From: Halobacillus sp. Nhm2S1
GTDB lineage: Bacteria; Bacillota; Bacilli; Bacillales; Halobacillaceae
Direction: 5' to 3'
DNA: 64,000 bases
Assembly (NCBI RefSeq): GCF_019599545.1
Contig: NZ_JAIEZV010000001.1
Coordinates: 1-64,000, forward strand
In this document: positions 52,126 through 60,840 of the stretch, one piece after another
How the letters are laid out: every line of letters begins with the position of its first letter
Numbering within the stretch: position 1 is the first letter of the stretch
The notes under the pieces: generated by a model
The model's database searches: none
What the model saw: the letters and a program-made list of their open reading frames with translations, nothing else
What the model was told of the DNA's origin: nothing
Program-made: the position numbers and the translations under genes

Positions 52126-52272
52126 ATGGAATATGATTTACAAAATACAAGAGGATCGACTAGTGACACCATACGAAAATGGGCTTCCATATTAGGGCTG
52201 GAAATAAGGGGATCTATGGGATTTCTGGACCCTCAAAAAACACCGTGTGAAATATTCAATGAAAAGAAATGA
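52126..52272 (+). CDS. Possible small protein (48 aa)
   Basis: The frame starts at ATG 52126 with GGGTGA upstream, just after the 86-aa gene and ending 12 bases before the nucleotidyltransferase start. The sequence (MEYDLQNTRGSTSDTIRKWA; GFLDPQKTPCEIFNEKK end) is polar with balanced composition. It is unrecognised and may be a remnant. Confidence 0.3.
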   Translation: MEYDLQNTRGSTSDTIRKWASILGLEIRGSMGFLDPQKTPCEIFNEKK

Positions 52273-52284
52273 GGACATGTAAGG

Positions 52285-53136
52285 ATGACAGAAATAAAAG
52301 AAATAGGGTCGTTGTGTTCCATAAACGATTACGGCTACATCATGAACCAGTCTGATCCAAAGAAAATCAATGATCAATACGAAGAGGTCATCCGACACAT
52401 AACAGAGACATGCCTTTCTGCTTTACCAAAGGACATTCACAGCATTTACCTAAGAGGTTCTGTTCCAAAAGGGGAGGACATTGAAGGTGTATCGGATCTT
52501 GACGTCATCGTCGTCACCTGTTCCGATCCTCAAGATATGAATCTGGATTGGGTGGAGGAGATTGAACAATTAGTCAATCAAAAATACCGTTTTATCAACG
52601 GGGTAGAAGTAGGGTTCAGTCCTTTAAATGAATTCGAGGATACAAAGCATTGCTCTATGATCCCGTTTATTCTGAAAACTTATGGAATTTGTGTCTATGG
52701 TGAAAATCTAATCGGGCATCTCCCTGATTACAAACCCGACAGCTCTTTGGCGAATGAACATCTCATTCACTTCGCTTCTTTCATTGATCGAGCGAACCAG
52801 GATTTGAATGGAAATGACGATGAGGAAGATATTAAGGATTGCTGTTCATGGATCATGAAGATCCTAGTGAGGGCCGGCCTTGCGCTTGTCATTGTTCAAG
52901 AGCAGGCGTACACGAGGGACTTGTTCCCAGCCTATCAACTTTTCTCAAAGCACTATCCAGAAAAAGAACAGGAGATGAGGACAGCGCTTTGGTTCGCCAT
53001 CAACCCCTCCTCCAGTTCAGAGGAAATATTGAGATTCTTGGATTCTTTCGGACGTTGGATGAAAACGGAAACAGAACATTGGTTGGATGTTTATAATCCA
53101 GCTAGAAAAATGCATCTGCCTCTCCAAACGGTCTAA
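52285..53136 (+). CDS. Nucleotidyltransferase-fold protein
   Basis: This 283-aa protein has the nucleotidyltransferase motif YLRGSVPKGEDIEGVSDLDV (about residues 53-72: G-S followed by D-x-D metal ligands) after a 40-aa N-terminal extension. A helical C-terminal region contains CCSWIMKILVRAGLALVIVQ and KHYPEKEQEMRTALW. It resembles aminoglycoside/antibiotic nucleotidyltransferases in plan but is distinct from the 28226-28975 protein. The substrate is unknown. Confidence 0.72.
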   Translation: MTEIKEIGSLCSINDYGYIMNQSDPKKINDQYEEVIRHITETCLSALPKDIHSIYLRGSVPKGEDIEGVSDLDVIVVTCSDPQDMNLDWVEEIEQLVNQKYRFINGVEVGFSPLNEFEDTKHCSMIPFILKTYGICVYGENLIGHLPDYKPDSSLANEHLIHFASFIDRANQDLNGNDDEEDIKDCCSWIMKILVRAGLALVIVQEQAYTRDLFPAYQLFSKHYPEKEQEMRTALWFAINPSSSSEEILRFLDSFGRWMKTETEHWLDVYNPARKMHLPLQTV

Positions 53137-53248
53137 CGTATGTGATTCTGTAGCATTACTGGCGAAATTACATATTGGAATACCATTATGTGAAAACAGA
53201 TCTGCCTTCTTTTGTCATTTATAAAAGAGTAGATGACAAAATAGAGAT

Positions 53249-54217
53249 CTACTTGAAAAAGATCATATAAGAAGTCACAAAATATAACGTAATGATGAAC
53301 AAAGAGGGCATGAGATAGTGCCCTAAACGGTCTATTCTGTTCGGCCTCTTGAGTGTGTAGATGAGGAACAATGTCATCGTGATCCCAAGTATTGCTACAT
53401 AGAGATGAGTGCCTTGGATGGAGTTTAAAATCGCTCCTTTTCGATACAATAAATCGGTGAATACAAGCAGTTTCAGGTTATACAAGTTGCTTCCAATAAT
53501 GGACCCGACCGCCATGTTGTAGTTCGCTAATTTAAAAGCAGCCAGGACGCTTACGAATTCAGGTAATGAAGTGGAGGCGGCAATGAGAAAACTGCCTACA
53601 AAACTAGCGTTCATGCCTGTAATTTCTGCCATGTGATCTCCAGCAATGGATAGAATGCTGCCGGAGACAAAGACGACGACTACAGCTATGAGAAAACCTT
53701 TGATCGCTGAAGAAAGGGGAATATCCTTAGTCAGAGGAGAACCATCATCGTCTTCATAATCGCTGGCAATGAATTTCATGGAAAAGATATAGAAAATGAC
53801 AATCACATACATTTCAATTCCTATATTAAAAAGTTGGATCGATTCAGGAACCAGGAGGGAAAGAGAGATGATGATCAAAAAAGCAAGGCTGATCCATGCA
53901 GATGGAAGGTTCGCGTGCTGATTAATTCTTTGAAATAACCGTTGTTTTCGATAAAACAAATCAACCACGGCCAGGATTAATAGATTGAACACGTTACTCC
54001 CAAGCATATTTCCTACAGCAATATCCGGGTTATCTATATAAACGGCCGTCATACTAGTCGTGAGTTCAGGTAATGATGTAGCCCCGGCAATTAAGAAGGT
54101 ACCGACCACAGCCCCGCTTAAAGAAGTTTTTTTACTAATCACGTCACCACAATGGTTCAAATGAATAGCAGCTGTAACGACAAGGATGGCTGCGATAAAG
54201 AAAATAATGAAGATCAT
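53249..54217 (-). CDS. Sodium/calcium exchanger family protein
   Basis: This 322-aa protein has about ten helices in two inverted repeats, each with the alpha motif that forms the ion sites: GTFLIAGATSLPELTTSMTA with GNMLGSNVFNLL, and GSFLIAASTSLPEFVSVLAA with GSIIGSNLYNL. Both acidic residues (E in SLPE) are present, so cation/Ca2+ exchange is expected. ATG 54217 follows AGAGAGGGG. Confidence 0.88.
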   Translation of the reverse strand: MIFIIFFIAAILVVTAAIHLNHCGDVISKKTSLSGAVVGTFLIAGATSLPELTTSMTAVYIDNPDIAVGNMLGSNVFNLLILAVVDLFYRKQRLFQRINQHANLPSAWISLAFLIIISLSLLVPESIQLFNIGIEMYVIVIFYIFSMKFIASDYEDDDGSPLTKDIPLSSAIKGFLIAVVVVFVSGSILSIAGDHMAEITGMNASFVGSFLIAASTSLPEFVSVLAAFKLANYNMAVGSIIGSNLYNLKLLVFTDLLYRKGAILNSIQGTHLYVAILGITMTLFLIYTLKRPNRIDRLGHYLMPSLFIITLYFVTSYMIFFK

Positions 54218-54756
54218 GGGCTGCCCCTCTCTAAAATAAAAGATATCACGGAAGGCCTGGCTTACTTCGCATCAATCTCCAAATAACCACACGAGGAATC
54301 CCCTTGAATTCCGCTTTTCCATTCTAATGTATGCTTGTTTCATAGATATATCCATTGTGATTTCATTCATAAAACGGACCCTTAAGAAGTTTCATGAGGG
54401 AGGGGGCGAATCTTCGGTGGTAGGAATCGTTCTTTCCTATATGTGAAAAAACTCTGAGGTTCTAAAATTTTCCGAGACCGTTCATGGAGGACTCTGTTAA
54501 AAGACAGAGTGGAGGAATAAATCAATAAGGTATGGCACTTTTCACATTCATTTATTGTCTTTTGGAATCAAAAAAATTTTGTAGAAATGATAGAGGACTA
54601 ACAATATCCGTTAGGTAATCTTGTATAATGGGTATGAAGAATAAATCGGTGTTCAAGACAAAACCTATTCAGTTTTGGAAGGGAATCGCTTTATTGTGGT
54701 CGTTTCTTTCCCGTATGATGCCCCGTTCAGTAAAAATTTTGAGGAGGTGCCGACCA
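54218..54756. other. Long intergenic region
   Basis: No gene is supported. A small hairpin (ACTCTGTT / AGACAGAGT) lies at about 54490-54512. A TATAAT box at 54623-54628 could promote the next gene. The stretch 54628-54756 is open in the frame of the next gene but has no RBS, whereas AGGAGGTG lies just before TTG 54757. Confidence 0.4.
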
Positions 54757-55032
54757 TTGATTAGGATGAGCGAAAAAGAAAAAGAAACCTATGATGAACT
54801 TATGAACTCCTTCAAAAATGCTGAATCGATAGAGGAAATCCGCCATTATTTTGTAGAAATCCAATTGTACTTAGATAATCTTGGATCAACGAAAGATCCA
54901 TCTGCAACAAAGCCCCAACTAGAAGATTATCAACAGTTGAGAAAGAGATTCGTAGATGCTACATCAAAAAAGGAAGTCAGGTATTATGAGGATCAGATCC
55001 ATGAATGGTTGAACAAAATCCATCATTCATAA
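54757..55032 (+). CDS. Hypothetical protein with two helical-hairpin repeats (91 aa)
   Basis: Two ~30-aa units repeat within the protein: YDELMNSFKNAESIEEIRHY...IQLYLDN and YQQLRKRFVDATSKKEVRYY...IHEWLNK, joined by a Ser/Pro-containing linker. Each looks like a helical hairpin. TTG 54757 has AGGAGGTG eight bases upstream. Unknown family; soluble. Confidence 0.65.
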   Translation: MIRMSEKEKETYDELMNSFKNAESIEEIRHYFVEIQLYLDNLGSTKDPSATKPQLEDYQQLRKRFVDATSKKEVRYYEDQIHEWLNKIHHS

Positions 55033-55089
55033 CTGACATAAGTTGTTATGGAATACAAAATTTTGAAAAATAGTATTTATTTTCTGGTA

Positions 55090-55240
55090 ATTATAGTGTA
55101 AACTAGGGGTACGGTGTTCACTATAATGGGGCACTTGTATATGAAAAAAATAACGGACTTAAACGGAGCGGCGAGCTTGGTTGAGGATTTAGTGCATAGT
55201 AGCTTATGTTTCTAAGTTTCCACCAGCTGCCGCTTTTTTA
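55090..55240 (+). promoter_or_regulatory. Leader with inverted repeat, 24-codon leader ORF and terminator (candidate attenuator)
   Basis: Three elements lie just before the DUF4257 gene. First, an inverted repeat ATTATAGTG (55090) / CACTATAAT (55119-55127). Second, a 24-codon frame at ATG 55141 (MKKITDLNGAASLVEDLVHS and LCF). Third, a hairpin with arms AGCGGCGAGCTTGGT (55167) and ACCAGCTGCCGCT (55222) followed by TTTTTT. The leader frame covers the 5' arm, so its translation could control the terminator. Confidence 0.5.
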
Positions 55241-55260
55241 GTCTAGGGGGAAGATTTCTT

Positions 55261-55590
55261 ATGAATACGCTACTTATTGCTGGGTGTATTGGAGGGATCA
55301 CTGGCATTATATCTCACTTGATGAGAAATGGAAAAGTCCTGATTTTCCCTAAAAAAAGAACGCGTCCCAAGGGGATTTATTTAGGGTTTTTGGCGGACTT
55401 TTTTATCGGGGCTGCGGCTTCCGTTTTCGCCGTTACCTACTTGACCCCTGATCCTGAGTTGTTGAGATCGCTCATTGGAATCTCTATATTGGCGGGGATG
55501 ACCGCAGAAAATGTTTTATTGAAAAGGGAATTGAATATAGAAAAGGCAAAAGTAGAAGGATTGGATCGGATCAACAAGAGACTTAAATAG
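55261..55590 (+). CDS. DUF4257 family membrane protein
   Basis: This 109-aa protein has an N-terminal helix (LLIAGCIGGITGIISHLM), a basic loop (PKKRTRPKG) and two further helices around GFLADFFIGAAASVFAVTYL and SLIGISILAGMTAENVLL. A charged helical tail follows. The layout fits DUF4257. ATG 55261 with AGGGGGAAG upstream. Function unknown; see the leader element. Confidence 0.7.
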   Translation: MNTLLIAGCIGGITGIISHLMRNGKVLIFPKKRTRPKGIYLGFLADFFIGAAASVFAVTYLTPDPELLRSLIGISILAGMTAENVLLKRELNIEKAKVEGLDRINKRLK

Positions 55591-55858
55591 ACTGCTATTC
55601 CTCCAATCCTTCATTTTTCTTCGGAATGATTTCCTCTTGAATCCTCTTCTTCATCTACATTCTCTTCAAAACGGCCCCATTTATCTTAGTATGAGAAGGT
55701 CAGGTGGGGAGATCACTCATCCTTTCCATCTGGGAGGTTCTAGAACAGGCCTCATTTATAACACGTAGTTACAAACCATTGCTGGTAAAAACTCGATTAT
55801 TATGAAAAACCTATGAAATGGCCTTTTTTTAGTGCCGATTCCATAAAGTCCTATGTGG

Positions 55859-56069
55859 CTACTCGCTTTTTTTCATTGCTTGTACCTTGTTCGATATCAT
55901 CACCTGGCATGGATAAAATGCGAGATTAGCAAGCAGTATGGCTAGAAAACTCCATAAACCATCGTCAACCATTGTAAATGGCGAGCCAAAAAATAATGAG
56001 GAATGCAGCAAAGGAGAAGGGGGATAGGATTTTCAGCATTTTATTCCTCTTAGCGACCTTGTCCATCAT
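55859..56069 (-). pseudogene. Frameshifted two-helix membrane protein gene
   Basis: On the minus strand AGAGGAGGTAGA precedes two ATG codons (56069 and 56066). The frame encodes DKVAKRNKMLKILSPFSFAA, FLIIFWLAIYNG and stops at 55965 (34 aa). The next frame continues with VDDGLWSFLAILLANLAFYP and ends KVQAMKKSE at 55859. Joined, they make a two-helix protein of about 65 aa. Truncation by frameshift or an indel error are equally possible. The rest of 55591-56138 shows no other gene. Confidence 0.5.
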
Positions 56070-56138
56070 TCTACCTCCTCTATATGAACCTCATATACAA
56101 CCCCTGAAAATCTTAGAATGACCTCCTTGATCAAAAGG

Positions 56139-57350
56139 TTAAAAGATACCAAATGAAAGCAGGGATAGGGTCACGGTAATAAGGAAGATCAATCCACCAA
56201 CAATGTTCACCCAAAGGGAATTGACGTGATTTCTTAGTGTACCTCGATTATTCATAGCCATCATAAGGAATAAAACGATAAACGGAAGGATCAGTCCATT
56301 GGCATATTGTGCAAAAACAATCAGCTGAATCGGGTCATAACCAAGACTAGCAAAAAGGACACCGACAAGAAGCACGCCGATCCAAACCAGTCGGAATTTT
56401 GTTGAACGCAGGTTCCTTTCCCACCCTAAAGCACCTGCCGTGGCATAAGCAGAGGCTAAAGGCGCCGTCATTGCAGAGGATATGCCAGCTGCAAAAATCC
56501 CGACAGCAAATACATATTTCGCCCATGATCCAAGCAGGGGTTTCAACTGATCGGCCATGACACTCGGATCTTGTATTTCTGTTCCCAAGGGGAAAGCGAC
56601 AGCAGCCGTAATGATGATGGCAACAGAGATGATCCCGCAGATGCTAATTGTCGTAACCACATCGAAGCGGCTGTCTGCCAACTCTTCTTCTCCCTTGAAC
56701 CGCTCCTGTACGACAGAAGATTGTAAGAATAACGTGTAAGGGACGATTGTAGTCCCGATGAGCGATATGACCAATAAAATATTACCTGCCGACACCTTGG
56801 GGACCAGACCCTCCGTCAGAATCGCAGACAAATCCGGCTGTATGACAATGGCTGTGATGACAAAGCTCAAGGTCATCGTCAGGATCAATACAATAAAAAC
56901 GCGTTCGATGATTTTATATTTGCCTACCCATAAGAGGATGCCGGCGATTAAACCGATGAGGGTCGCCACGGTTTCGGTGGAAAGGGGTGTGAAGGCTGAC
57001 AGCCCGATCGCTCCCCCAACAATGTTCCCCGCTTCATAAGCAGCACTTCCAATGACAATGGCGGAAATGATCAGGAGAATCGTCAGCCATTTCAAAACGG
57101 GATGGGAAAATTGTTCCCGTAATATGGTACTTAAATCTTTTCTGGTAATGACCCCTAACCTTGTCACCATCTCCTGTAGAAACATCGTTGCCAAAACGGA
57201 AAAGACCAGTGCCCAGATCAGCGCATAGCCAAATTGAGCTCCTACATTACTAGCTGTCGTTACCGTCCCTGGTCCGACAATGGCTGCCGCTACAATAGCA
57301 CCCGGCCCGACATTCTTCAGACGCCTCTTGAATTTACTTTCCTTCGCCAT
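56139..57350 (-). CDS. Divergent Nramp-like transporter
   Basis: This 403-aa protein has about 11 helices and an Nramp overall pattern (GPGAIVAAAIVGPGTVTTAS at TM1, FGYALIW, FLQEMVTRLGV). The canonical TM1 metal motif DPGN reads GPGT, and the TM6 motif MPH reads VPY (TTIVPYTLFLQSS). All usual metal-coordinating side chains are therefore replaced. It resembles B. subtilis YcsG-type members. The substrate may not be a transition metal. It is divergent from the GntR regulator with 295 bases between. Confidence 0.8.
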   Translation of the reverse strand: MAKESKFKRRLKNVGPGAIVAAAIVGPGTVTTASNVGAQFGYALIWALVFSVLATMFLQEMVTRLGVITRKDLSTILREQFSHPVLKWLTILLIISAIVIGSAAYEAGNIVGGAIGLSAFTPLSTETVATLIGLIAGILLWVGKYKIIERVFIVLILTMTLSFVITAIVIQPDLSAILTEGLVPKVSAGNILLVISLIGTTIVPYTLFLQSSVVQERFKGEEELADSRFDVVTTISICGIISVAIIITAAVAFPLGTEIQDPSVMADQLKPLLGSWAKYVFAVGIFAAGISSAMTAPLASAYATAGALGWERNLRSTKFRLVWIGVLLVGVLFASLGYDPIQLIVFAQYANGLILPFIVLFLMMAMNNRGTLRNHVNSLWVNIVGGLIFLITVTLSLLSFGIF

Positions 57351-57577
57351 CTTTTTTCTCCTCTCCTGTGCTGGTATGAGTCCAAACCGAACGGATCTTC
57401 ATTTAGTGAAGGGATTCCCTTAATTTGGAATATTAATCCTTTCTTTATTGGGAATCATCTCCTGGTGTGTCAATTCCTATTCTGGGTTAGCGGAGGAAGC
57501 ATCCTGTTATTTGTAAAGCCTCCTAAGATCTTTCTGTGTAAATTTTTTGAAATTAAGGTTGGGTATGGATGGAATTG

Positions 57578-57607
57578 TGTATATAATGTGTGTATAGTAT
57601 ATATACA
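57578..57607. promoter_or_regulatory. Palindromic operator and promoter of the GntR gene
   Basis: TGTATATA and TATATACA (57578-57585 and 57600-57607) form a perfect 8-bp inverted repeat with a 14-bp centre. It overlaps a TATAAT box (57582-57587), which has TTGGGT 17 bases upstream. YtrA-type GntR regulators bind such repeats, so autoregulation is likely. Confidence 0.6.
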
Positions 57608-57645
57608 TTATATTCGAAATGCTGAATACAAAAAGAGGGATTCCT

Positions 57646-58017
57646 ATGCAAATCATCTTGTCCAATAAATCCAAGGAGCCGATTTATGAACAAATTACCA
57701 ATCAGATCAAATCTTCAATCTTAGCCGGTGACATGGATGAGGGTAAGGCTTTACCGTCCATTCGTCAGTTGGCCAAAGATTTACAGATTAGTGTAATTAC
57801 GACAAAGCGTGCGTATGAAGAGTTGGAGAAGGCAGGTTTCATCTACTCCATCGTAGGTAAAGGATCATTTGTTGCCGAACAGAATTTAGACGTCATTAGA
57901 GAAAGAAAAATCAAGGCTCTGGAAGATCAGTTAAGTGCGGTCATAGCCAATAGTCGGGAATTAGGTCTCACACTTGATGATCTACAGCAATTGTTAACTA
58001 CCTTATATGAGGAGTGA
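57646..58017 (+). CDS. GntR family regulator, YtrA type
   Basis: This 123-aa protein has a winged HTH (about 10-75: EPIYEQITNQIKSSILAGDM, LPSIRQLAKDLQISVITTKR, GKGSFVA) and a short helical tail without ligand domain, the YtrA subfamily layout. Such regulators usually control neighbouring transporters. Start ATG 57646 follows AGAGGGA; a slightly upstream Met is not supported. Its own promoter carries a palindrome. The next gene starts 4 bases after the stop. Confidence 0.87.
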   Translation: MQIILSNKSKEPIYEQITNQIKSSILAGDMDEGKALPSIRQLAKDLQISVITTKRAYEELEKAGFIYSIVGKGSFVAEQNLDVIRERKIKALEDQLSAVIANSRELGLTLDDLQQLLTTLYEE

Positions 58018-58021
58018 AATC

Positions 58022-58312
58022 ATGGAGAATGTGGTGGAATTAAAAAACGCGACTAATAAGTTTGTGAGCTTATGCTTTTCAGGGTTTGTAGCTGAGAATG
58101 TGCACGGGGTGGATATAGAAACGCTCGAGGATCATCGGGGCAATAAATTAGGTCAGATAGCAGCTCATCGTTTCGTGAAAGAATGCGTAAGAAAAGGCAT
58201 GATTCCATATTGGGACTGCGAGGAGACCAATAAACCATCGAATGCCATTGCTGAAAATATTGGATTGGAGAAATCCTTTGAATATATGGTCTACATCTCT
58301 CCTGTCGAATAG
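58022..58312 (+). CDS. C-terminal part of a GNAT acetyltransferase
   Basis: This 96-aa frame reads SLCFSGFVAENVHGVDIETL, QIAAHRFVKECVRKGMIPYW and NAIAENIGLEKSFEYMVYIS. It matches the second half of a ~250-aa GNAT family (acetyl-CoA binding helix and the last strands). The N-terminal half is absent. ATG 58022 has GAGGAGTGA upstream and is coupled to the GntR gene. It is either a gene remnant fused behind the regulator or a functional short form; a remnant is more likely. Confidence 0.65.
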   Translation: MENVVELKNATNKFVSLCFSGFVAENVHGVDIETLEDHRGNKLGQIAAHRFVKECVRKGMIPYWDCEETNKPSNAIAENIGLEKSFEYMVYISPVE

Positions 58313-58408
58313 AGTGGAAGTGGCAAAATGAAAGCGCACGGTTTATATTCTAATGATGAATTGACTGAGTAGATACATAAGAAGCAGGATCCCAATTCCT
58401 AACAAGCT

Positions 58409-58534
58409 TTACCCCAAACGTTTTCGTTCCGATAAAGGCTCCCCTTTGATTGCCTTCCAATCAGGATAAAAAAAGCAGATCACTCGGACAGCTATGATTC
58501 CGAGGGCCACTAAAACAACAGCGAATACTTTCAT
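58409..58534 (-). CDS. Small membrane protein (41 aa)
   Basis: Start ATG 58534 with AAGGAG eight bases upstream. One hydrophobic helix (VFAVVLVALGIIAVRVICFF) is followed by a basic tail (GEPLSERKRLG). Unknown family. The RBS and membrane profile support coding. Confidence 0.55.
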   Translation of the reverse strand: MKVFAVVLVALGIIAVRVICFFYPDWKAIKGEPLSERKRLG

Positions 58535-58607
58535 GAGATGGACTCCTTTTTATAAAGGGCATTTCCTTCCACTCGCTAAATGAAACAAAAAGAATCATGA
58601 TAGATGG

Positions 58608-59660
58608 ATGAAACAGCAGGCAGAATTGAATAGAAAACATGAAAAGGAGAGGGAGAAATTGGATGCCAAAATTCAGGAAATCGTTAAGAAAGAAGGATTT
58701 TCAGGTTCAGTAATTGTGACACAAGGGGAGGATCTCGTTTACTCGAAAGGATTTGGGTACAGAAACCTCGCTGAAAGTCTTCCCAACCAAATGGACACCC
58801 GCTTCGGAATAGCCTCTGGAAGCAAATTGTTCACAGCGGTAGCGATCGCTCAGCTCGTGGAACAGAATCTATTTGATTACGACACACCCGTCCACCAGCT
58901 TCTGTATCAAAGTCTTGCTTGTATAGATGAACGTGTCACCATTCATCATTTGTTGACACACACATCCGGAATCCCTGATTACTTTGATGAATCGGTCATG
59001 GATGACTTTTCAGAACTGTGGGAAGAGAAACCGATGTACAAAATGGAGAAGCTTGAGGACTTTGTGCCGATGTTCAAAGATAAAGAGAAGGTGTTCGAGC
59101 CTGGAGAGAAATTTCACTACAACAATGCAGGGTTCATCGTTTTAGGGTTGGTGGTGGAAGCCGTTTCGAACACAACTTTTACAGACTATGTTGCAGAGAA
59201 CATCTTCAAACCTGCAGGCATGTACAATAGCGGGTATGATCGTTTGGATCAGCTGCCTGGAAACACCGCTCTTGGATACGTAGAAAAGGCCGGGGCTCTA
59301 ACGACGAATATGTATGCTGTTCCGGTGATTGGTGGAGCTGATGGGGGAGCGTTCGTGACCGGGCCGGATATGAATGGTTTTTGGGATGTATTTTTGGGTG
59401 GAAAGCTTGTGGGGGAAAGCCACGTAGAGCGATTAATAACGAAACACATAAAAGTGAAAGAAGGCATTTCCTACGGGTATGGGATTTGGCTGGACGATGT
59501 TAATGAAGAGATAGTTTACCATGCCATGGGCTATGACCCTGGTGTCAGTTTCCATTCATGTGTCTATCCAAAAGGTCATTGGAAAGTAACGGTACTTTCC
59601 AATCATGGTTCAGGTGCTTTTCCAATCGTCAAAGCTGTCGAGGAACTTTTCATGAAATAA
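58608..59660 (+). CDS. Serine hydrolase, class C beta-lactamase family
   Basis: This 350-aa penicillin-binding-protein-fold hydrolase has the catalytic SGSK (S-x-x-K, in GIASGSKLFTAVAIAQ), HYNNAGFI (Y-x-N) and HAMGYDPG in place of the KTG box. HLLTHTSGIPDYFDE is a family hallmark. No signal peptide is seen; the N-terminus is a charged helix (KQQAELNRKHEKEREKLDAK), so it may be cytoplasmic. RBS before ATG 58608 is poor. True beta-lactamase activity is not implied. Confidence 0.85.
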   Translation: MKQQAELNRKHEKEREKLDAKIQEIVKKEGFSGSVIVTQGEDLVYSKGFGYRNLAESLPNQMDTRFGIASGSKLFTAVAIAQLVEQNLFDYDTPVHQLLYQSLACIDERVTIHHLLTHTSGIPDYFDESVMDDFSELWEEKPMYKMEKLEDFVPMFKDKEKVFEPGEKFHYNNAGFIVLGLVVEAVSNTTFTDYVAENIFKPAGMYNSGYDRLDQLPGNTALGYVEKAGALTTNMYAVPVIGGADGGAFVTGPDMNGFWDVFLGGKLVGESHVERLITKHIKVKEGISYGYGIWLDDVNEEIVYHAMGYDPGVSFHSCVYPKGHWKVTVLSNHGSGAFPIVKAVEELFMK

Positions 59661-59693
59661 ATAAAAGGGGAGGGAGCCCTCCCTTTTATTCTT
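59661..59693. terminator. Bidirectional terminator between convergent genes
   Basis: AAAAGGGGAGGG / CCCTCCCTTTT hairpin between the hydrolase and the gerC-like gene, with T runs on both strands. Confidence 0.75.
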
Positions 59694-60840
59694 CTGTATT
59701 GAAGTTCTGGGTTCCGAAATCTGTGATTTCCGTCGTCACTTCCACGTTGAAGTTCATATCAGGAAATATCTCATTCCATTCTTTTTCGTGTTCTTTCCAA
59801 TACTTCGGTTCGTGGATTTGGATCCATTTGGAGATGTCGAGAAAATCAATCCTATATTCTTGTTGGGCAATCTTTAATACTCGTTCTACTTTCCCTTGAA
59901 TGACATTGTTCGATGCTTCTTCGATCTCTTTTTTCCACCCCGCTTTATAAACGTCTCTTCCTGTCCCCCAGTCTTCCGCTAATACAGTGGAAGTGGCGAT
60001 CTGGAGCGTCATTTCCGGTTCATCTCCGGTCACTTTTGTCTGGAATTTCGTTTTTGACCCTTTGATTTCCAGGATGATCGGTCCTTCCTGAACCATTTCT
60101 TCATCCAGATAGATAAAACCGCCTTGTACCGTATTGTGTATATACCGCACGCCTTCCATATCCTCCACATCGATCCACCCTACATAATTTGAACTCTCCG
60201 CTTCGATGATCCCTGCACCAGAAGATTTGATGTTCCCTTCATTCAGCGTAATACCGGGAATGAGAAAGCTTTTGTCCTCAGAAATCAGCTGCGACATATC
60301 ACCGATCGATAAATTTGTCGGGTTTTGGTTGTTTTTTTGGAAGTTTTCACTAAGAGATTTGATTTGAATAGACGGAAAAAGTTCCTTTGCCGGTTCCGTA
60401 TTGAGTATGTCCAGAACGGGACCTCTCGTTAGATATACAGGCGTTGTCCTTCTGAACTCATGGTCACGGATAAATAAATCAATCACCTGGTCGGCTCGTT
60501 CTTTTTCAAACAATGCCGTAGAAGCCAGGATGGACTTCAGATGCGTGTAATTGGGTGGTCGGTTGCTTTCCAAAGAGTTGTTCCGGATAATCTCAAAAAA
60601 TGTTTTTCCAGATTGGGAAATGTTTTGGTAAGGGTCACTTTGGTGCTGGGAACTGCTTTGTTGTGTGGGAATTCTCGCGGGAACCACATACTGGTTGATC
60701 ATCGTCAGTTCATCCGTTTCTTCATTGAAATCCAGCCCCATGCCCGTGACAATTCCGACATCCTCAATTTCTTTAATATCCCAGCATCCGGTCAACACAA
60801 AGAGCAAGATCCAACTTGTGAAAAACACTTTACGTGGCAT
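59686..60840 (-). CDS. Spore germination lipoprotein, GerC (Ger(x)C) family
   Basis: This 384-aa lipoprotein of the germinant receptor has the lipobox FVLTGC followed by WDIKEIEDVGIVTGMGLD, the family hallmark. The region TPVYLTRGP and the long C-terminal domain (HEPKYWKEHEKEWNEIFPDM) fit. It forms a receptor with the A and B subunits in the spore inner membrane. ATG 60840 follows GGGGGAA; nine upstream codons lack an RBS. It overlaps the B-subunit gene by 11 bases. Confidence 0.9.
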   Translation of the reverse strand: MPRKVFFTSWILLFVLTGCWDIKEIEDVGIVTGMGLDFNEETDELTMINQYVVPARIPTQQSSSQHQSDPYQNISQSGKTFFEIIRNNSLESNRPPNYTHLKSILASTALFEKERADQVIDLFIRDHEFRRTTPVYLTRGPVLDILNTEPAKELFPSIQIKSLSENFQKNNQNPTNLSIGDMSQLISEDKSFLIPGITLNEGNIKSSGAGIIEAESSNYVGWIDVEDMEGVRYIHNTVQGGFIYLDEEMVQEGPIILEIKGSKTKFQTKVTGDEPEMTLQIATSTVLAEDWGTGRDVYKAGWKKEIEEASNNVIQGKVERVLKIAQQEYRIDFLDISKWIQIHEPKYWKEHEKEWNEIFPDMNFNVEVTTEITDFGTQNFNTEE

